In this document: one piece after another, positions 1 to 7,861 of the stretch
Layout of the letters: each line of letters opens with the position of its first letter
Position numbering within the stretch: position 1 is the first letter of the stretch
Origin: JAVVHH01 sp963848035
Lineage (GTDB): Bacteria > Pseudomonadota > Alphaproteobacteria > Acetobacterales > Acetobacteraceae
Direction of reading: 5' to 3'
Length of the DNA: 64,000 nucleotides
Assembly: GCA_963848035.1 (NCBI GenBank)
Contig: CAWKCD010000001.1
Coordinates: forward strand, 1,798,001 to 1,862,000
Program-made: the position numbers and the translations under genes
Notes under the pieces: generated by a model
Told to the model about the DNA's origin: nothing
Database searches by the model: none
The model's input: only the letters and a program-made list of their open reading frames with translations

Positions 1-1
1 G

Positions 2-157
2 GTGATCGACGTGTTGGTCGAGGTGGGGGTGTTCGCGGGGACGAAGGCTCTCTTGGGGATGCATGGGGTGGATGTCGGCGGGTGCCGGGCGCCGTTTTTG
101 CCGCTAGGGGATGGGGCGGAGGACAAGCTGCGAGGGTGTTTGGGGCTGATTTCGTAG
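2..157 (+). CDS. DapA/N-acetylneuraminate lyase-family aldolase, C-terminal end only
   Basis: Only the last 51 codons are in the window; the gene starts to the left of base 1. The visible end contains TKALLGMHGVDVG followed by CRAPFLPL, which matches the conserved tail of the dihydrodipicolinate synthase / N-acetylneuraminate lyase family (pattern tKalL...G...g..R.Pl.pl). These are class I TIM-barrel aldolases acting on pyruvate adducts in the cytoplasm. The catalytic lysine and tyrosine lie outside the window, so the substrate cannot be told: it may be a true DapA or, more likely given the catabolic neighbourhood, a sugar-acid or keto-acid aldolase. It ends in TAG and is followed by 113 bases before the convergent LysE gene. 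Confidence 0.6.
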   Translation: MIDVLVEVGVFAGTKALLGMHGVDVGGCRAPFLPLGDGAEDKLRGCLGLIS

Positions 158-270
158 TTGCTAGGCCGGCCGGCTGACACTGAGGGCTGCACGCCCATGA
201 CGGGATTTCTCACTGGCTCACAACCCAGCGAGTCGTTTCTTACCGTCAGCACGGGCGTGACACTCCGCGT

Positions 271-870
271 TCATCGCAACGCGACGTGGACGGATAAGGC
301 GATCAGGGCAAGACCGGAGACGAGGTTGAGGTGCCGGAGCAATCGGCTCGGGAGTTGTCTGTGCAGCGCCGAGGCAGTGATCGTCAGACAGGCATACCAA
401 AGCGCGACGCCGGCGACGACGCCGGGGATGGACCAAGCGGAGAATGCTCCGGACCCAGCGCCCGCACCCTGAACGCCGGCGGCGACGGCAAGATACGGCA
501 TCAGGGTCAGCGGGTTCGATATCGCCAGGAGCAGGCTTGCGACGAACACGTCGCGTCGGGCCGGCGCGGCTTGCGAGCGCGACAGGTTCGGTCGGCGGAG
601 GCAGGTGCGCAGGCCGAGTGCGAAGAGAAGAAGAGCCGAGAACCGCTGGAGGAGGTCATGCCAATCGGAGAGCGCGCCGGCAACGGCGCCGGCTCCCGCG
701 ATCGCCGCGATCGCGTAGAGCGCATGCGCCACTGACGCGCCAGCGCTGGCGAGCGCGCCGGCGCGCCATCCGGTGACGATGCTTTGCTGAATGCACACAA
801 GCGAGACCGGGCCGGGCGGGAGCGCAATGGAGAGGCCGAGCACGACGCCTGCGACGAGATCGGCGATCAT
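271..870 (-). CDS. LysE/RhtB-family amino-acid exporter
   Basis: Inner-membrane translocator of 199 residues, the usual length for LysE/RhtB proteins that export amino acids or related small metabolites using the proton gradient. The N terminus shows the family signature: a hydrophobic helix with GLSIALPPGPVSL (residues 12-24), equivalent to the PGP motif of LysE. Five to six hydrophobic segments follow, with a positively charged cytoplasmic loop around residues 88-106 and the ISNPLTLMPYLA segment (around residues 116-127) that matches the conserved NP motif of the family. It starts at an ATG and is transcribed alone on the minus strand. Substrate is not predictable from sequence. The 236-base gap to the next gene (871-1106) is less GC-rich at its left end and presumably holds its promoter. 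Confidence 0.85.
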   Translation of the reverse strand: MIADLVAGVVLGLSIALPPGPVSLVCIQQSIVTGWRAGALASAGASVAHALYAIAAIAGAGAVAGALSDWHDLLQRFSALLLFALGLRTCLRRPNLSRSQAAPARRDVFVASLLLAISNPLTLMPYLAVAAGVQGAGAGSGAFSAWSIPGVVAGVALWYACLTITASALHRQLPSRLLRHLNLVSGLALIALSVHVALR

Positions 871-1106
871 GCCGTAACGATCTCAACGATGTGAGGAGCT
901 TTTTCCATCGGCGCGATTTTGTATTGAATCGTTTCGGAGAGCTGTGACGAAGCTCATGCCACGATCCGGCGCGCTGATCGTGTTGAAACCGTATCGTCTG
1001 GACGCAGTCCGGCTCCTAACCGTCAGCAAGCGCGGGCTGAGGTGCTCTTCAATCGGGCGTAAATGCGCCGGTGCTCAATCGCTGGCCTTGGTCCACCAGC
1101 AAGTAG

Positions 1107-1901
1107 TCAGGTGCCGACGGCCAGCGGGCTGCGCAGCTTGCGCAGCAACGCGACGACCGAAAGCGCGGTGATGCGCCCGGTGCGGGGGTTTTCGCTCGGG
1201 ATATTCTCGATCTGCATGGTGAAGCGGGCGGAGTCGGAATCGACTTCGATGGTGTGGACGTTGCGGGTGACGGTGGGGTCGGCCCAGATGGCGATGCGGG
1301 TGCGGTCGGGGCCGATGCCGGCCAGGGAGAGGGCGGCGGCGACGTTGACGTTGGCGGGGAAGCCGCGGGCGGCCTCGCGGGCGGTGCCTTCGAAGACGCG
1401 TTTGGGCTCGGTGAGGTTTTCTACGCTGATGGCGTTGCGGAGCAGGTGGGGGGCGCCGGCGAGGCCGTTGGGGGGTTTGCGGGTGGTCATCGTGACGCTG
1501 TGGATGATGCCTTCGTTGGCGGCGTTGACGGCGTCCAGGGCGAGGAGGGCGCCGGTGGGGATCAGGATGCGGCCGCCGTTGGCGCGGGCAAGGTCGACGA
1601 GGTCCATGCGGTCGAGCAGGGCGCCGCAGCTCAGGACGATGAGGGTTCGGCCGGCGCTGAGCGCGGGTTCGGCGATGGCGGGCAGCAGGGCTGCGGGGGC
1701 GCATTCGACGATGATGTCGGCGTGGCCGGGGAGCCCGGCGGTGGTGGTGAGGGTGATTTGGGGCGGGCGGTCGGCGCGGGCGGCGGCCGGGTCGCGGACG
1801 GCGATGGCGGCGAGGGTCAGGCCGGGGATGCCGGCGAGCAGGTGTTGGGCGATCGATTTTCCGATGGCGCCATAGCCGGCGATTCCGACGCGGAGGGACA
1901 T
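1107..1901 (-). CDS. nadX: L-aspartate dehydrogenase (NadX type)
   Basis: NAD(P)-dependent L-aspartate dehydrogenase (EC 1.4.1.21 family), converting aspartate to iminoaspartate/oxaloacetate; it can feed quinolinate and NAD synthesis or aspartate catabolism. The 264 residues give the family length. The Rossmann start VGIAGYGAIGKSIAQHL (residues 5-21) has GxGxxG. The central block around residues 108-127 (GGRILIPTGALLALDAV) and the C-terminal block NVNVAAALSLAGIG followed by ADP, with a conserved H in RNVHTIEVDS, are diagnostic for aspartate dehydrogenase. The gene starts inside the 3' end of the MocR regulator (85-base overlap in another frame), so the two are one transcript. No nadA or nadC is visible nearby, so a catabolic role is as plausible as NAD synthesis. 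Confidence 0.85.
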   Translation of the reverse strand: MSLRVGIAGYGAIGKSIAQHLLAGIPGLTLAAIAVRDPAAARADRPPQITLTTTAGLPGHADIIVECAPAALLPAIAEPALSAGRTLIVLSCGALLDRMDLVDLARANGGRILIPTGALLALDAVNAANEGIIHSVTMTTRKPPNGLAGAPHLLRNAISVENLTEPKRVFEGTAREAARGFPANVNVAAALSLAGIGPDRTRIAIWADPTVTRNVHTIEVDSDSARFTMQIENIPSENPRTGRITALSVVALLRKLRSPLAVGT

Positions 1902-3343
1902 GGACGCAGGTTAGAATTCGAGAGGGCGGCTTGCAAACGTCGGACGGCGGGATCGATGTCGGGTTCGGGGGTCGCGGCGTAGCCGAGGATGAGGCCTTGG
2001 CTGGGCGGGGCAGCTCGAAAATAGGTGGAGAGGGGGACGACGCTGACGTCGTGGGCGCGGGCGGCGGCGGCGGCCGCGAGATCGTCGAAGGCCGTCTCCG
2101 GGGTGGCGATCAGCTGCATGCCGCCGGCGTCGGGGGTGAGGTGGAGGAGGCCAGCGAGGTGGGTCCTGGCGGCGTGCAGCAGGGCTTGCTGGCGGGCGGC
2201 GTAGAGGAGGCGAGTGCGGCGCAGATGGATGGCGAGGTGGCCGTCGGCGATGAAGCGAGCGAGGGCGCCTTGGCCGAGGAGGGAAGCGCTGGTGCCCGAG
2301 GTGGTCATCAGACGGTTCGCGTCGTCGACGAGCGTCTCGGGGAGGACGAGGTAGCTGAGGCGGAGCGCGGGGAAGAGGATCTTCGAGAAGCTGCCGAGGT
2401 AGGCGACCCGGTCGTTGCGGTCCAGGGCGCGCAGCGGGGCGAGAGGGCGGCCGGCGTAGCGGTATTCGCCGTCGAAATCGTCCTCGGCAATCCAGGCGCT
2501 CGAGCGTTCGGCCCAGTTCAGGAGTTCGAGGCGTCGTTGGAGGGTGAGGACGGCGCCGAGGGGGAATTGGTGGGAGGGGGCGACGATGGCGAGCTTGGTT
2601 GCGGGGGAGCGGGCCGCGGCGGTGTCGATGTCGAAGCCCGAGGCGTCGATGGGGATGGGCAGCGGGCGGATGGCGGCGGCTTGGAGGCCTTCGGCGATGC
2701 CGGGGTAGCCTGGGTCTTCGATGAAGGCGGCGTCGCCGGGCCGTAGGACGATGCGGGCGAAGAGGGCGACGCTTTGGCGGATGCCTGAGGTGATGACGAT
2801 GGCGGCGGGATCGCAGGCGAAGCCGCGGGCGGCGCCGAGATAGGACGCGATGGCGCGCTGGAGGTCGGGGTGGCCGAACGGGTGGGGGGTGCCGGCGATG
2901 TGCCAGGCCGGGCGGCGCCACTCGCGCTCGAGAAGCTTGGCCCAGAGGGGAAAGGGGAAGGCGGTGCGGTCAGGCTGGCCGAGGGGGAAGGCGAGGAGGG
3001 GGGCGGCGGTGGGTGTGGGCGTCGGCCGCGGCGGCGGTTGGGTTTGGGTCGGGGGGAAGAGCAGGTCGTCGGGGAGGTTGGGGGCGACGGCGGTGCCGGA
3101 GGCGGCGCGGCTGGTGACGTAACCTTCGGCGACGAGCTGGTCGATGGCGGCGGCGACGGTGCCGCGGGCGCAGTCGAGTTCGGCGGCCATGAGGCGGGAG
3201 GACGGCAGCGGCGTGCCGGGGCGGAGGCGGCGCTCGAGGATGGCGGCGCGGAGCTGGGCGCCGATCTGGTGATGGAGCGGCTCGGTGCTGGCGGGGTCGA
3301 GGACGATCCCCAAAGGGGCGGAGATGCGGGGTTTGCGGCCCAT
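1817..3343 (-). CDS. MocR-type regulator: GntR winged helix plus aminotransferase domain
   Basis: A 508-residue PLP-dependent transcription factor. Residues 10-80 form a GntR winged-helix domain (LRPGTPLPSSRLMAAEL, then a recognition helix containing CARGTVAAAIDQLVAEG). After a Pro-rich linker (residues 98-115, typical of MocR proteins) comes a class I aminotransferase fold with the GIRQSVALFARI helix, AEDDFDGEYRY and the PLP lysine in YLGSFSKILFPALR. MocR regulators sense PLP or amino-acid aldimines and usually control a neighbouring gene. Here the candidates are nadX, which it overlaps, and the PNPOx-like gene transcribed divergently from 3431. The last ~30 residues, rich in Pro and Ser, lie inside nadX and look non-conserved, so the biological end may be slightly earlier. 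Confidence 0.85.
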   Translation of the reverse strand: MGRKPRISAPLGIVLDPASTEPLHHQIGAQLRAAILERRLRPGTPLPSSRLMAAELDCARGTVAAAIDQLVAEGYVTSRAASGTAVAPNLPDDLLFPPTQTQPPPRPTPTPTAAPLLAFPLGQPDRTAFPFPLWAKLLEREWRRPAWHIAGTPHPFGHPDLQRAIASYLGAARGFACDPAAIVITSGIRQSVALFARIVLRPGDAAFIEDPGYPGIAEGLQAAAIRPLPIPIDASGFDIDTAAARSPATKLAIVAPSHQFPLGAVLTLQRRLELLNWAERSSAWIAEDDFDGEYRYAGRPLAPLRALDRNDRVAYLGSFSKILFPALRLSYLVLPETLVDDANRLMTTSGTSASLLGQGALARFIADGHLAIHLRRTRLLYAARQQALLHAARTHLAGLLHLTPDAGGMQLIATPETAFDDLAAAAAARAHDVSVVPLSTYFRAAPPSQGLILGYAATPEPDIDPAVRRLQAALSNSNLRPCPSASESPAMAPSENRSPNTCSPASPA

Positions 3344-3344
3344 A

Positions 3345-3392
3345 CTGGTTCAATCGGTTTGCGCGGAACTGGCTCTTTCGCTTGGACCTTAA
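3345..3392. promoter_or_regulatory. Candidate MocR operator: direct repeats of CTGG-type sites
   Basis: The 87 bases between the divergent mocR and PNPOx-like genes hold CTGGTTCAAT (3345-3354), CTGGCTCTTT (3369-3378) and TTGGACCTTAA (3382-3392). Known MocR regulators such as TauR and PdxR bind short direct repeats of this general type. The repeats and spacing are seen in sequence; binding is inference. Confidence 0.4.
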
Positions 3393-3430
3393 CGGTTCGA
3401 TGGTGCCGGGGACAGTGTGGGGCAGGGGTC

Positions 3431-4153
3431 ATGGCCGATATCGAGAGTTTGGATACGTTCGCGAAGACGGACGTGAACCGGGTGAAGCGGACGCCGGATC
3501 GGGGGCGTTACGACAAGGAGACGATCTACGGGATCCTGGATGCGGCGCTGGTTTGCCATATCGCCTACGTGATCGACGGGCGGCCGTTCTGCACGCCGAC
3601 CGGGTTCTGGCGGGAGGGGGACCATGTGTATTGGCATGGGTCGTCGGCGAGCCGGATGATCCGTACGCAGGCGCCGGGTCTGCCGGTCTGCCTGACGGTG
3701 ACGCATGTGGATTCGCTGGTGATGGCGCGCTCGGGGTTCCATCACTCGGTGAACTACCGGTCGGCGATGGTGTTCGGGACGGCGCACATCGTGGAGGACC
3801 CGGCGCAGAAGCTGGCGTTGATGGATCGGTTCGTGGATCGGATCTATCCGGGCCGGTCGAAGATCATCAGGCAGCCGACGGCGCAGGAATTCAAGGCGAC
3901 GACGATGATGGGGATGGAGATCGAGACCGCGTCGGGGAAGATCCGCGACAAGCATGTGGCGGACGAGGAGGAGGATTACGATTCGGTGCCGGCTTGGTCG
4001 GCGCTGTATCCGGTGACGCAGGTGTTGGGGGAGCCGTCGGAGTGTCCGCGGACGCTGCCGGGGCTGGTGCGGCCGGAGGGGATGGAGGATTTCGAGCCGG
4101 GGGCCCGGTTCGACGAGGTGATGGCGAAGGCGTACCGGCGGACTTTCCCTTAG
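3431..4153 (+). CDS. Pyridoxamine 5'-phosphate oxidase-like flavin-nucleotide-binding protein
   Basis: Protein of 240 residues with the split-barrel fold of the pyridoxamine 5'-phosphate oxidase family (Pyridox_ox_2-like). The start ATG at 3431 is chosen because GGCAGGGG lies just upstream and the family similarity begins here. Residues 16-45 carry VKRTPDRGRYDKETIYGILD and HIAYVIDGRPFCTP, the usual beginning of this subgroup; WHGSSASRMIR (residues 74-84) is the FMN-contacting segment, and SVNYRSAMVFG (around 106-116) is the next conserved strand. These proteins bind FMN or related flavins; most have no assigned reaction and true PdxH activity is unlikely. Divergent placement from a PLP-dependent MocR regulator suggests a common control link through vitamin B6 or a B6-derived amine. 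Confidence 0.75.
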   Translation: MADIESLDTFAKTDVNRVKRTPDRGRYDKETIYGILDAALVCHIAYVIDGRPFCTPTGFWREGDHVYWHGSSASRMIRTQAPGLPVCLTVTHVDSLVMARSGFHHSVNYRSAMVFGTAHIVEDPAQKLALMDRFVDRIYPGRSKIIRQPTAQEFKATTMMGMEIETASGKIRDKHVADEEEDYDSVPAWSALYPVTQVLGEPSECPRTLPGLVRPEGMEDFEPGARFDEVMAKAYRRTFP

Positions 4154-4179
4154 GGGGTTCGGGTGGCTAGGGTTGGGTT

Positions 4180-5590
4180 TTGGAGGATCCGACCCTGACC
4201 TTAGCCACTCTCCCCGCCCACGAATTGGCGCCGATGATCCGGCGCAAGCAGGCCTCGCCGGTCGAGGTGATGCAGGCGGTGCTGGATCGGGTGGAGCGGC
4301 TGGAGCCGCGGTTGAATGCGATGGCGTTCCTCGATGCCGAGGGCGCCATGGCGGGGGCGCGGGCGGCGGAGAAGGCGGTGATGGGGTCGGCGCCGCTGGG
4401 GCGGCTGCATGGGTTGCCGGTGACGGTGAAGGACCTGGCGGACGTGCGGGGGATGCCGACGCGGGCGGGGTCGAAGACGAGTTCCGATGCGAGGGCGGCG
4501 GCGGACACCCCGTTCGTGGAGCGGCTGCGCGGCGCGGGGGCGATCCCGATCGGGAAGACGACGACGTCGGAGTTCGGGTGGACGGGCGTGAGCACGTCGC
4601 CGCTGACGGGGGTGACGCATAATCCCTGGCGGCAGGGGATGAATGCGGGGGCGTCGTCGGCGGGGGCGGGGGTGGCCGCGGCGGCGGGGTATGGGCCGTT
4701 GCATCAGGGGAGCGACGGGGCGGGGTCGATCCGGATGCCGGCGCATTTCTGCGGGGTGTTCGGGATCAAGCCGAGCTTCGGGCGGGTGCCGTATGCGCCG
4801 CTGGGGGTGGGAGACAATACGTCGCATGTGGGGCCGATGACGCGGACGGTGCGGGATAGCGCCGTGATGCTGGAGGTGATGGCCGGGCCGCATCATCTGG
4901 ACCATACGACGCTCGAGGCCTGGCCGGCGGCGTACCGAGGCGCGGTTGGGGGAGGGGATTGGCGGGCGCCGGGTCGCGTTCAGTGCGGATCTAGGGCATG
5001 CGCGGGTGGATCCGGAGGTGGCCGCGCTGGTGCGGCGGGCGGCGGAGGGGTTTGCCGGGGCGGCGCTGGAGGAGGTGACGCCGGCTTGGGGGAAGAAGGG
5101 GCCGGATCTGGCGCGGCGGTTCTGGTCGGCGCATCAGACGCGGCTGGCGAAGTTGTTGCCGAAGTGGGAGGCGGCGATGGATCCGGGGCTGGTGGCCTGC
5201 GTGAAGGCGGGGGGCGAGACCAGCATGGCAGACTACCAGGATCTGCGGACGCGCAAGCACGCCTATATCGCGGAGATCCACACGTTCTTCGAGGAATGGG
5301 ATTTCCTGATCACGCCGACGGTTTCGGTGGCGGCGTTCCCGGTGCCGGCGATCCGGCCGGCGCATTGGCCGGCGCACGAGTGGGACTGGATGGCTTGGGC
5401 GGAGTTCTCGTATCCGTTCAACATGTCCTGGAACCCGGCGGCGACGGTGCCGTGCGGGTTTACCGCCGAGGGGCTGCCGGTGGGGATGCAGATCGTGGGG
5501 CGGCGGTTCGACGATCTGGGCGTGCTGCAGGCGGCGGCGGCGTTCGAGGCGGCGATGCCGTGGGCGGGCCGGTATTCGGCGCTGAACTAG
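4180..5590 (+). pseudogene. Amidase-signature family hydrolase, one-base frameshift
   Basis: Amidase-signature enzyme (GatA-like fold) of about 469 residues when repaired. The start is a TTG at 4180. The catalytic triad is visible: Lys in TVKDLADV (around residue 87), the cis-Ser in the glycine-rich stretch with GASSAGAGVAAAAG, and the nucleophile Ser in GSDGAGSIRMPA. The reading frame breaks at about 4939-4947 in GGCGCGGTTGGGGG; removing one G continues directly into LGEGIGGRRVAFSADLG and a normal family C terminus ending NMSWNPAATVPCG and QIVGRRFDDL. No other damage is visible. Since every other broken gene in this window shows the same one-base excess, a sequencing insertion is more likely than real decay. 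The amide substrate is unknown; it follows the PNPOx-like gene by 26 bases and is probably co-transcribed. Confidence 0.75.
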
Positions 5591-5605
5591 TTGCGATATC
5601 GCAAC
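5590..5605. repeat. 16-base perfect palindrome after the amidase gene
   Basis: GTTGCGATATCGCAAC overlaps the last base of the amidase stop codon and is followed by AAAAA on the + strand. It is too short and on the wrong side of the T-run to be a convincing intrinsic terminator for the + strand gene; it could be a protein-binding site. Confidence 0.4.
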
Positions 5606-5635
5606 AAAAACGGCGTGGGAAGACGCTGGCGGCGA

Positions 5636-6238
5636 TCAGGCGAGTTTTGCGACCGGGGTAGGAAGCGGCGGGCTGCTGGCGCGCGGCGGGGCGCTGGCTT
5701 GGCGGGCGCCGGGTGAGGGGGCGGGTTGCGGCGTCGTTGCGGGCGCGGCGGCGGCATCTAGGCCGAGGCTGCGTAGGAGCGGGCGGAGCGCGCGGCGCAG
5801 GGTGCGGGCGCGATCGAGCAGGGCGGCGAGCGCCGGGTCGGCGAGGAGGGCGCGGATTTCGGCAGCGACGGGATCGGCGATCTCGGGGATCGCGGCGAGG
5901 AGCCAACCGGGCCGGCGCGGGAGACTGTTGACGCCTTTGCGCCGCGGCGTGCGGCTCGGGCGGGCGACGGGCGCGGGGATGGGGGCTTGGGGGTTCGAGG
6001 CCGGCGAGGCGCGGAGGCCGAAGCGCTGAATGCGGATGAGCTGCGGGACCAGCATCACGAGGCGGTGGAACAGCGCCTGGGTGGCGGCTCCGGTCAAAGG
6101 CGAGGGTCGGGCGAGCGTGCCGTTCGGCGCGATGGCTTCGACCAGCGTCATCATGGTGCTGACGAGGCGGTCGAGGGCGTGACGGGCGGCGGTGAACAGC
6201 ACGAACAAAGAAAGAACATTTCGAGCGATGGTTGGCAA
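5636..6238 (-). CDS. Hypothetical protein, Pro/Ala-rich C terminus
   Basis: Unrecognised 200-residue protein, last gene of a three-gene minus-strand run (7742 to 5636). The first ~75 residues are amphipathic to hydrophobic (NVLSLFVLFTAARHALDRL, then ALFHRLVMLVPQLIRIQRFG) and may lie on or in the membrane. A basic Pro-rich linker around residues 82-105 leads to a helical segment (residues 108-155) rich in Ala, Leu and Arg, and then a low-complexity Pro/Ala/Ser tail. The start used is TTG with no clear ribosome site, so the true start is uncertain. It lies 23 bases after the preceding gene. No domain can be named. Confidence 0.5.
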   Translation of the reverse strand: MPTIARNVLSLFVLFTAARHALDRLVSTMMTLVEAIAPNGTLARPSPLTGAATQALFHRLVMLVPQLIRIQRFGLRASPASNPQAPIPAPVARPSRTPRRKGVNSLPRRPGWLLAAIPEIADPVAAEIRALLADPALAALLDRARTLRRALRPLLRSLGLDAAAAPATTPQPAPSPGARQASAPPRASSPPLPTPVAKLA

Positions 6239-6261
6239 GCGGATTGGTGGTGGGAGCGGCG

Positions 6262-7083
6262 CTAGTCGAACGTTGCGGCGAGACTGCGGATGAAGCCGGC
6301 GGAGGGGTCGTCGGTCTCGGGGAGGGGAAATTCGGGGAGGCGGCGGCGCCAGGCGAGTTCGAGACAGAATAGCGGCCAGTCGATGAGGGGAACGGGCAAA
6401 TACAGGCCGGCATTCCAGCGCCGGGTTTCGCTCGCCAGGCGGATGCTGGCGGCATAGTCGTGCTCGAGAGCGATGAGGGTGGCCATGGCGAGGTCGGGGC
6501 GTGGCTGACCCGGCGCGAAGCGATTGCCGTCCTCGGAGCGGAGCAGACCGAAGGCGGGCAGGATGTCGGCCACCTTGCTGTTGCGGGCGAGGAGCGCGAC
6601 GGCGCGGCGGCGGCTTTCGTCCGGCGCCGATAGCGGGGCGGTGAAGATCTCGGCCCGATACGGTCCGACGCCGGCGGCGAGGGCGGCGGCGACCAGGGCA
6701 GAGATCCCGGTGGGCAACGCGGCGAGGGGTCCGGCCCAGCCGCTCCAGAGACTGGTGCCGTCACGCAGACGAACAGTTACGCCGAAATCCGACATTTCAA
6801 GAGACTCGAGTTTGCCACACAGCCCGGCAAGCAGCGCGACGGGCGTGATGTGCTGCTTGCAGATCTCGGGATGGCATGCGGCCGCGAGGGCAGGTCCGAC
6901 GTAGTCGGTGGGTGAGTGCGTGCTGCTTTGCCGTCCGGTGGCGAGGGCGAGTTCGGCCGCCAGGCGGGCCGCGTGAGCCCGGGCGATGGCGGGGCGCTTC
7001 GAATCCTGCGCGCCAAGGCTGAGAGTCTGCAGCCAGGAGTCGATGTTGTCGGGCAGCCAACGGGCCGCCGGGAGAGACGGCAT
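6262..7083 (-). CDS. Hypothetical protein coupled to an ART-like gene
   Basis: Unrecognised 273-residue protein. Its ATG shares one base with the TAA of the upstream gene (TAATG at 7085-7081), so the two are translationally coupled and probably act together. The sequence is globular, with no signal peptide or clear membrane helix; hydrophobic Ala-rich segments (ALPTGISALVAAALAAG) and a Trp-rich C-terminal part (IDWPLFCLELAWRRRLPEF) stand out. Two Cys in ACHPEICKQH (around residues 70-79) sit near a His but do not form a recognisable metal site. By position it could be the partner, chaperone or immunity protein of the ART-like protein; that is inference from gene order only. Confidence 0.55.
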   Translation of the reverse strand: MPSLPAARWLPDNIDSWLQTLSLGAQDSKRPAIARAHAARLAAELALATGRQSSTHSPTDYVGPALAAACHPEICKQHITPVALLAGLCGKLESLEMSDFGVTVRLRDGTSLWSGWAGPLAALPTGISALVAAALAAGVGPYRAEIFTAPLSAPDESRRRAVALLARNSKVADILPAFGLLRSEDGNRFAPGQPRPDLAMATLIALEHDYAASIRLASETRRWNAGLYLPVPLIDWPLFCLELAWRRRLPEFPLPETDDPSAGFIRSLAATFD

Positions 7084-7742
7084 TAGAGGAGGTCCCGCAC
7101 GTTGTTGACCGTTTCTGGCGGAAGGTAGGCGGCGCGGCAGCGTCCTTCCGTTCCCGGATCCAGGCCGAGATGAACCCAGTTCATGGACGTATCGAGCGAG
7201 CCGTCGGCCCGGTATTTCGTGACGCTCTCGATCTGGCGATGCGGCACGACGAGCTTGGCGGCGATCTCTCCTTCCTTGTGGAAGATGGTGTATTTTTCGA
7301 AGACGTTGAGGTCGCGCACCTCCTCGCCGTAGCTGGGGAGCGACGGCGCGGGCTTCGGCGTGACGATGAGCCAGAGCTTGAACACGTAGCCCGGACTGGT
7401 CACGGCGCCCCAGACGGCGCCGGTGGCGAAATCGACGGCGGTGTCGAATGCGCTGTGGGTCAGGGCGTGGCCGGTGACCGGGTCGATCGTCCGGCAGCCG
7501 GCGCCGAGGGAGATATAGGGCGTGCGGGCTCCGACGGAGGAGAAATCGTTGACGTGATCGTCGAGGGCGGTCGCGGAGAGGGCGGCGTGGGCGTCGGCGA
7601 ACGCGTCGGATCGGGTGTGGACATTCGGATCGGTATAGACATAGGCGGAGGCCAGTCCGGTCGATGTGAGCACGGCGGCGGCCTGTGCGTCGGAGAAGGT
7701 GGGCGATTCACGAACACCTTTGAGGCACCATTGAATGAGCAC
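7083..7742 (-). CDS. Putative ADP-ribosyltransferase-fold protein
   Basis: Protein of 219 residues, GTG start with a strong GGAGGAG site six bases upstream. No family is certain, but the order of features resembles ADP-ribosyltransferase (ART) folds: an N-terminal WCLKGVRES strand with R11, then H63-V64 leading to TPYISLG with S78 on a beta strand (like the STS motif), an AFDTAVDFATG helix, a YVFKLWLIVTP strand, and HKEGEIAAKLVVP with E157-G-E159, comparable to the E-x-E motif. ARTs move ADP-ribose from NAD to a target and occur as toxins and defence effectors. There is no secretion signal. Alternatives are a non-catalytic ART relative or an unrelated fold. It heads a three-gene operon with two unknown proteins. 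Confidence 0.45.
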   Translation of the reverse strand: MLIQWCLKGVRESPTFSDAQAAAVLTSTGLASAYVYTDPNVHTRSDAFADAHAALSATALDDHVNDFSSVGARTPYISLGAGCRTIDPVTGHALTHSAFDTAVDFATGAVWGAVTSPGYVFKLWLIVTPKPAPSLPSYGEEVRDLNVFEKYTIFHKEGEIAAKLVVPHRQIESVTKYRADGSLDTSMNWVHLGLDPGTEGRCRAAYLPPETVNNVRDLL

Positions 7743-7861
7743 GGCGGACTCCTCCGGCGAACGATACCATGTCGGTCCGACCCGGCGCCTTCACAAAAAC
7801 TTTTCCGGCGCGCGGGGCGGTGGGCCGATATGGTCCGCTATCGGAACGGGCGGAGCTTGGA

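Noticed and set aside
2518..3432. Pro/Ser-rich 304-codon frame on the minus strand within mocR
   Set aside because: Out-of-frame reading of a C-rich coding strand; the MocR frame holds all the family motifs.
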